Part shown: one piece after another, positions 6,014 through 6,043 of the stretch
Numbering within the stretch: position 1 is the stretch's first letter
Layout: every line of letters starts with the position of its first letter
Assembly (NCBI GenBank): GCA_016841005.1
Contig: JAEORG010000281.1
Span: forward strand, 1 to 6,043
Length of the DNA stretch: 6,043 nucleotides
Reading direction: 5' to 3'
Source of the DNA: Candidatus Thorarchaeota archaeon
GTDB taxonomy: Archaea; Asgardarchaeota; Thorarchaeia; Thorarchaeales; Thorarchaeaceae
Position numbers and translations under genes: made by a program
Notes under the pieces: generated by a model
The model's input: the letters and a program-made list of their open reading frames with translations, nothing else
What the model was told of the DNA's origin: nothing
Database searches by the model: none

Positions 6014-6043
6014 GAATTTCAAAAGTGTAGTCTTAAATTAGAC

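Noticed and set aside
6014..6043. Start of another gene or a terminator after AOR
   Set aside because: Only 30 bases remain, with no start codon plus SD, no hairpin and no T-run.

Overview
The window looks like part of an archaeal chromosome. Three complete genes are visible: an archaeal-type GTP-dependent phosphoenolpyruvate carboxykinase (PEPCK) on the minus strand, a four-helix membrane protein of unknown function on the plus strand, and a tungsten/pterin aldehyde:ferredoxin oxidoreductase (AOR) family enzyme on the plus strand. Evidence for an archaeon is the archaeal style of the PEPCK, the presence of a tungsto-AOR, TATA-like boxes about 25 bases before the expected transcript starts, and the use of GTG and TTG as best-supported start codons. 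An Asgard lineage (for example Thorarchaeia) would fit the AOR subtype and the moderate GC, but that is inference without a database search.

Layout. Bases 1-432 hold no complete gene. They are AT-rich and dense in dyads: a hairpin followed by T7 (74-124) that looks like a terminator for something entering from the left, and two near-identical ~24-bp elements (216-238 and 394-417), each with an inner TTACA-N3-TGTAA dyad, lying downstream of the PEPCK stop. The PEPCK gene runs leftward from 2310 to 433. Bases 2311-2467 are a short divergent promoter region with one TATA-like box for each direction. The membrane protein (2468-3676) is an internal tandem duplication of a module made of two membrane helices plus a beta-rich, PH-like domain. 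After a 150-base gap with a pair of 9-bp direct repeats comes the AOR-family gene (3827-6013). Only 30 bases follow it.

Function. PEPCK links the C4 acid pool with gluconeogenesis. AOR-family enzymes couple aldehyde/acid interconversion to ferredoxin. Both fit an anaerobic heterotroph or acetogen-like archaeon, but the genes have separate promoters or gaps and nothing shows they form one pathway. No defence system, mobile element, CRISPR array or clear new multigene system is visible. The most unusual items are the duplicated intergenic element, the internally duplicated membrane protein, and the departures of the AOR-like protein from the canonical pterin, iron-sulfur and active-site motifs.
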